Shown: positions 59,081 to 64,000 of the stretch, one piece after another
How the letters are laid out: each line of letters begins with the position of its first letter
Position numbering within the stretch: the first letter of the stretch is position 1
Source of the DNA: Lottia gigantea
Taxonomy: Eukaryota; Mollusca; Gastropoda; Lottiidae
Direction of reading: 5' to 3'
Length of the DNA: 64,000 nt
Assembly: GCF_000327385.1 (NCBI RefSeq)
Contig: NW_008708400.1
Span: 5,959,715-6,023,714, forward strand
Notes under the pieces: generated by a model
Database searches by the model: none
What the model saw: the letters and a program-made list of their open reading frames with translations, nothing else
What the model was told of the DNA's origin: nothing
Made by a program: the position numbers and the translations under genes

Positions 59081-62000
59081 TCAATTTAATTCTGCTTCTG
59101 ACCAAGTACTATCTACATCACTGCCTTCAAATTCAATCTGTAACAAAGTAAATTTTTTCATGGAATGTTAATTATACTATGTTGAATTCACTACTTTCCA
59201 ATTTCACGCAATCTAGCTTTACTTTTTTTCACTGACAATCCAAAGATGGAGTCCAACAGTATAATATAGCCCATACGTATACAATTTTTGGCAGGTGAGT
59301 AAAATGATTGAACATCGACTTCAAGTGAACTAACATTATCAAAATGAACTAAGTTTGTGTGTGTTATTTACACATAAGAGCTAAACCAGCCACAAGAAAA
59401 CATTTGAAGTGTTAGAAGTGACTACCACAACTACATGCATTACAATACTTATTGGAATAAGTAACTTACATCATTATCACTGCCTCTCATATCTTCAGCA
59501 TCAGTATCAGTTTCTAGATCTACGTTCTGTTTCTCAACTCTTTCTATTCCTTTCTTAGCTCGACTACAGTTTGGATCTATCCTGTAATACATTTACTATC
59601 TCATTAAATACAACAATAAAATTGAATATGATCAGCTTAAATTATATGATTCATAAATGGCAGCCAGAATTCATACTAAAATCTTGGGAAAGAACCTTGG
59701 ACAAGTGAGCAAGTCTGACTCCTTGGTGGAGAAAGTAAAATAACTCAGTTCTGGAAAGTTCTACAAAAGGTTGAAGGTTGGTGAAATTAGGCAACAAATG
59801 AAAGGAGACTTACTCTAAAGCACTGTGATACTGAACTAAAGCGTTAGCATATGAACCAACTTGAGCTAAGAAATCACCTAACAACTGATGTAATCTGGCT
59901 GTACTTTTTGATTGAAATGATAGCTGTTTCTTTAATCTGAAAAAGATAAATATTTCAAAACAATTTTTTTTCCCAAGTAGTATATGGGTAAGTAAAAAGA
60001 TCAATGCCTAGAAGTTGGTTCATGAAACATCCGACGGGATCCTAATCCCCAAGTAATTATACACAAGACATACATTCGGCCCTTTCAGATAATCTTAATG
60101 GAAGGGGTTGTGATATGATACCAGACATATCAAAATAGCTGACAGTGGTATCAGAATTTTTCTGTTTAAAGTCTAGTGAGGGTATCTAATATGCTCGTAA
60201 CTGGTTAAAGAGCTGTGGCACGACATATACATGTATTCTGAATATTTTTGAAATGTGATATCATTACAATACTTACATGTCAATCCCCTGTTGATAAGCT
60301 TTTTCCTGCATCAGTATTTCTGCTGTGATATACACTGCTTCTACATAGTTAGGATCTAATCTCATAGATCTTTCAAGATATAACTTAGCCTATAATAATC
60401 AAATGGCTTCAATAGCTGTATTTATCTTTATTTTGCTATGATTTAAATATATATTATAGGATCTATTATAGATGTTTTTATAATGAACTTCATACTGACT
60501 TCACTGTTTGAAATAGTAAACCAATAAATATTTTTCAAAAGTCATTATGCAGCCATATAATATGATTCAATGTAAAGTTGTCATGTTTTAAAGATACATC
60601 CAACAGTAAAGTAACTATATATAAATTAATAATATCTTACCTTAGTGATTGTATTGGGATCCTTTGCTAAAACTGATGCTGACAGCTAAAATAACCCAAT
60701 AAATAATTACAATAATCTATATGAATAACTTGGTGTTTTGGCATTACTTATTTTTTCATTTATTTTTTTGGGGATGATAAAGAATTTACATTATTAATTA
60801 ATGAAATACTGGTAAATCTTACAGTAAAAGTTCTGGCGCTATTTCCTAATGTTCTCATAGCTCTACCACACCATGATATAGCATCTTTATTTCTTCTGGT
60901 TATCATATAACAGTTTATTAACCCTAAAATATAACATGGTTAAAGTAGTGTAGTATATTGCTAAATAATATACTAATATCATGATAGTTACCAGTATAGG
61001 AATTTAAATCTTAGACTTATAATAGCCTCATCAAAAATACCCAAATTATCATGATAAACTGTCATATTTTTGTCCAGATAAGTGCATCTACACATGCTGA
61101 ACAAATAACTTAATATTTCAAACAGGTGGTTTTATTTCATGTCATTAAATACTTGGTTGTGTATTGATAGACATTTATAGTTTTTCTTACATTTAAAATT
61201 TTTAGATAGAAAAAAAATGTTCTAACAGGAAAATAAAATGTTGTAATTGACTAGAGACACTATAGATATAAATGCCATTACCTTGATATGCCTCAAATCT
61301 ATGAGGAGCTAATCTCACTACTTCTTGAAAATGGAATATAGCATCTTGTGTTTTCTTTAATTCTACTAGAGTTGATCCCTTTAATAGAAGAGCTTCTACT
61401 AACTTTGGTTTAAAATTAAACGCCTGAAATAAGGAAATTAAACATTTCACTACTTTTTTTTAGAAATTAGGTATCATACCTTTCCAATAAAATCGAAAAT
61501 AAAAGAAAACTATGCACTGGAAAGTTGATTTTACTATTTACCATTAAGGGTTATGAAGATATATCCCTACCTCTATATTCCTTTATTATTTCATTAAAAA
61601 TGATAGACAATTCTTAAGCCAATACAACTATCAGAGGCCAGATAAGAGTGTGTTATTGTTGACAGTCAGTCCGTATAGCAATAACCTTGAAAGAGCACTA
61701 ACCTTAACACCAAAATAAAGAGCTCTAGTGAGTTTATCTCGTGTTCTACTAGGACATATTAAAGAACTGTAACCTAGTGCTATCCATGATTCTGGTACTG
61801 TTTCTGATATTGCTATTAATTCATGAGCTAATCTGAAATTATAATCAAGCATTTCCTCTTTAACTAATTTTGTTACACAGTAGTACTGAAAATCAATCTC
61901 TGATGGCTTGTTAGACATCATATGTTTATATACAGTAGAGATGGGAAGTGCCATGCAGTGAGCATACAGCCTGTAGCACATGGGGCCTCTTTTAATTCTC

Positions 62001-64000
62001 TCCCAATTTGTCCCACTAAGACACTTTTCCCGCATTTGCAACTCCTGCCGACAAGGGGAAACCTGTATCATCTAGACATATGCCCCGAATGGATTCTGCC
62101 CTCTCAGGTAAGCAAACTCTCTACGGGTTCCAAGTACATTTAGTACAGTGTTAAACTATCTAGAGTAATACCTACCCCTGTAATTCATTAAACTTCTTCT
62201 CTCTAGCTAATATATAGGCATACAGATCTAAATTCTTCATATAGAATGGATCAAGGGCTCTCACCTGAAACAAAGTCAATAACATAAACATATTGGCTTT
62301 GAAATATTAAAAAAAACATTGAGTCATTAACATATTCAAATACAAAAGTTATACAAATTTATGAATAGCAATTTATACCTCTCAGTTCTTTTGTGACTCC
62401 AATTTTATCAATTTAATTTATGCAATCTAATTATTTTCCCTTCTTATATTAAGCTTATAGACAAACCTGATATCAGTTTTAAAAATGTACTTTGTAACTA
62501 ACATCAAGTTCTATCAGCAACATACTCTAAATTCCTTTAAAATTCCTTTAAATTACAAATTTAAAAAAACATACCCTTTGAAACAATAACATAGCTTGAT
62601 GATAATTTCCATCATAAAATCTGGCTTCACCAATAGCACTGATAATAGGTACACAATCTTTAATATTTAACTGAAATAAACAATAGAAAACATCTAGCTC
62701 AGTGATGTTTGTAGTAAATCATTTATAGTACACAATCTTTAATACCTAACTGAAATAAATGTCAGAATCTATATTAATGATGTTTGAAATAAATCATTTA
62801 TAGTACATAATCTTTAATATTTAACTGAAATAAATGATATAATCTAGCTTAGTGATGTTTGTAATAAATCATTTATAGAACACAATTTTTAATATTTAAC
62901 TAAAATAAATGATATAATCTAGCTTAGTGATGTTTGTAGTAAATCATTTACAGTACATAATCTTTAATATTTAACTGAAATAAATGACAGAATCTAGCTT
63001 AGTGATGTTTGTAGTAAATCATTTATAGTACACAATCTTTAATATTAACTGAAATAAATGACAGAATCTAGCTAAGTGATGTTTGTAGTAAATCATTTAC
63101 AGTACATAATCTTTAATATTTAACTGAAATAAATGACAGAATCTAGCTTAGTGATGTTTGTAGTAAATCATTTATAGTACATAATCTTTAATACCTAACT
63201 GAAATAAATGTCAGAATCTATATTAATGATGTTTGAAATAAATCATTTATAATACATATTAACTGAAATAAATGACAGAATCTAGCTAAGTGATGTTTGT
63301 AATAAATCATTTATAGTACATAATCTTTAATATTAACTGAAATAAATGACAGAATCTAGCTAAGTGATGTTTGTAGTAAATCATTTATAGTACATAATTT
63401 TTAATATTTAACTAAAATAAATGAGAAAATCTATGTAAGTGTTTGTTACAAATCGTTTATACATCAGTCTTTAATATTTAACTGAAATAAATGATATAAT
63501 CCATATTAATGATGTTTGTAATAAATCATTTACAATGCACAAAGTTAGTGATGTTTACTATAAATCATTCATAGTACAATATATAATATGATATTATACT
63601 GAATTAAATCATAGTAAATTTGGGGCCACAATTAGTCTAATTTAAAGTAATACACATACCTTTGATTCCATCAATTTCAAGGTAGAAACAGCAGAGGGAT
63701 ATTCTTTAGCAGCTAAATATGAATGTCCTTTGATCCAGATAGTCAACCTAAAAAGTATAATAAATAAAACAAATCAATCTCTTATCAAAATGCCCTTTAC
63801 CATCATCTGAGACTATCACTTTTTTAGGCGATGTCCATTAAGTATGAAACAATTGTATTACGATCAGTCTGCTCATGGCTCATGATAGGGTTGGCACAAA
63901 GCACAATTTTCAGAAAGTGGCATTAGCATCCTATTTTTTGAAATGTTTTGTCATACTTACCAATCATAATTTGTACCATGAGGTAAACTGTTCATAACTA
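59081..64000 (-). CDS. ANAPC7: Anaphase-promoting complex subunit 7, 3' part (5' exons beyond the edge)
   Basis: Twelve exons are visible: 63961-64000 (cut by the edge), 63660-63747, 62575-62670, 62176-62264, 61703-61832, 61282-61423, 60823-60923, 60641-60685, 60277-60389, 59814-59936, 59470-59581 and 59081-59137. All phases agree. They encode TPR helix pairs, for example WIKGHSYLAAKEYPSAV, ALDPFYMKNLDLYAYILARE, ALLLKGSTLVELKKTQDAI and FQEVVRLAPHRFEAYQG, and LGDFLAQVGSYANALVQYHS. An acidic C-terminal tail follows (EDMRGSDNDIEFEGSDVDST) and ends WSEAELN. The same order, including the acidic tail with an EGSD motif, is found in human APC7. The subunit is part of the TPR lobe of the anaphase-promoting ubiquitin ligase. 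One intron contains a large minisatellite. Confidence 0.92.
61940..62075 (-). repeat. SINE body fragment in an ANAPC7 intron
   Basis: The minus strand reads gaggccccatgtgctacagg then ctgtatgctcactgcatggc, close to the middle of the SINE family. Flanking parts are diverged. It lies between the exons at 61703-61832 and 62176-62264. Confidence 0.55.
62671..63600 (-). repeat. 75-bp minisatellite in ANAPC7 that repeats a splice acceptor
   Basis: About thirteen units with a period near 75 bp fill the intron directly upstream of exon 62575-62670. A typical unit reads ctgaaataaatgacagaatc, tagcttagtgatgtttgtag, taaatcatttatagtacata, atctttaatatttaa. Unit starts are at about 62671, 62750, 62825, 62900, 62975, 63049, 63124, 63199, 63263, 63337, 63412, 63482 and 63599. 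The last part of each unit equals the first about 20 bases of the exon, so on the minus strand most units carry the acceptor TTTATTTCAG followed by exon-like TTAAATATTAAAGATT. Confidence 0.9.

Noticed and set aside
62671-63600. A CRISPR-like array
   Set aside because: The 75-bp units are contiguous without unique spacers, in an animal intron; this is a minisatellite.

Overview
The window is nuclear DNA from an animal, most likely a lophotrochozoan and probably a mollusc. Genes are split by AT-rich introns with GT-AG ends, there are orthologues of conserved animal genes, and the DNA is dense in tRNA-derived SINEs, Penelope-like, LINE, Ty3/Gypsy, PIF/Harbinger and Polinton remains. The mollusc assignment is inference from the style of the repeats; no species marker is present. 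Two 50-base runs of N (12224-12273 and 49380-49429) are assembly gaps.

Bases 1 to about 19000 are a graveyard of mobile elements. A broken Polinton (1 to about 3430, minus strand) carries a younger SINE and another repeat. A 1.1-kb segmental duplication (about 3975-5165) carries a second copy of the first coding exon of fukutin. A broken Ty3/Gypsy element (about 5175-18650, minus strand) lies against that exon copy. Nested in the tail of the Gypsy polyprotein is an 8.4-kb unit bounded by 42-bp inverted repeats (5502-13908). This unit holds a 28S rRNA-like fragment, a LINE 3' end, a PIF/Harbinger transposase and a Penelope-like element whose upstream ORF has an SGNH-esterase-like domain.

From 20.6 kb on the window is genic. 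The order is: a three-Ig-domain type I membrane receptor (plus, 20630-23549) with a CD28-like cytoplasmic tail; fukutin (minus, 25277-34462); RAD51D (plus, 35886-41448), divergent from fukutin; NUDT6-like Nudix hydrolase (minus, 42598-45680); MTRFR, a GGQ release-factor-like mitochondrial protein (minus, 45711-46456), only 30 nt upstream of NUDT6; MPHOSPH9 (plus, 47980-57116), divergent from MTRFR; and the 3' part of ANAPC7 (minus, 59081 to the edge). Exon joins were checked by phase. Fukutin (451 aa), RAD51D (300 aa), NUDT6 (260 aa), MTRFR (141 aa) and the Ig receptor (406 aa) all give continuous frames.

The genes do not form one pathway. They cover Golgi glycosylation (fukutin), homologous recombination (RAD51D), mitochondrial ribosome rescue (MTRFR), centriole capping (MPHOSPH9) and the anaphase-promoting complex (ANAPC7). 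The most informative layout is the head-to-head MTRFR/MPHOSPH9 pair, which also exists in human. The most unusual structures are the composite TIR unit, the 28S-like fragment, the Penelope-like element with an esterase-like ORF, the receptor tail, and a 75-bp minisatellite in ANAPC7 that repeats a splice acceptor.
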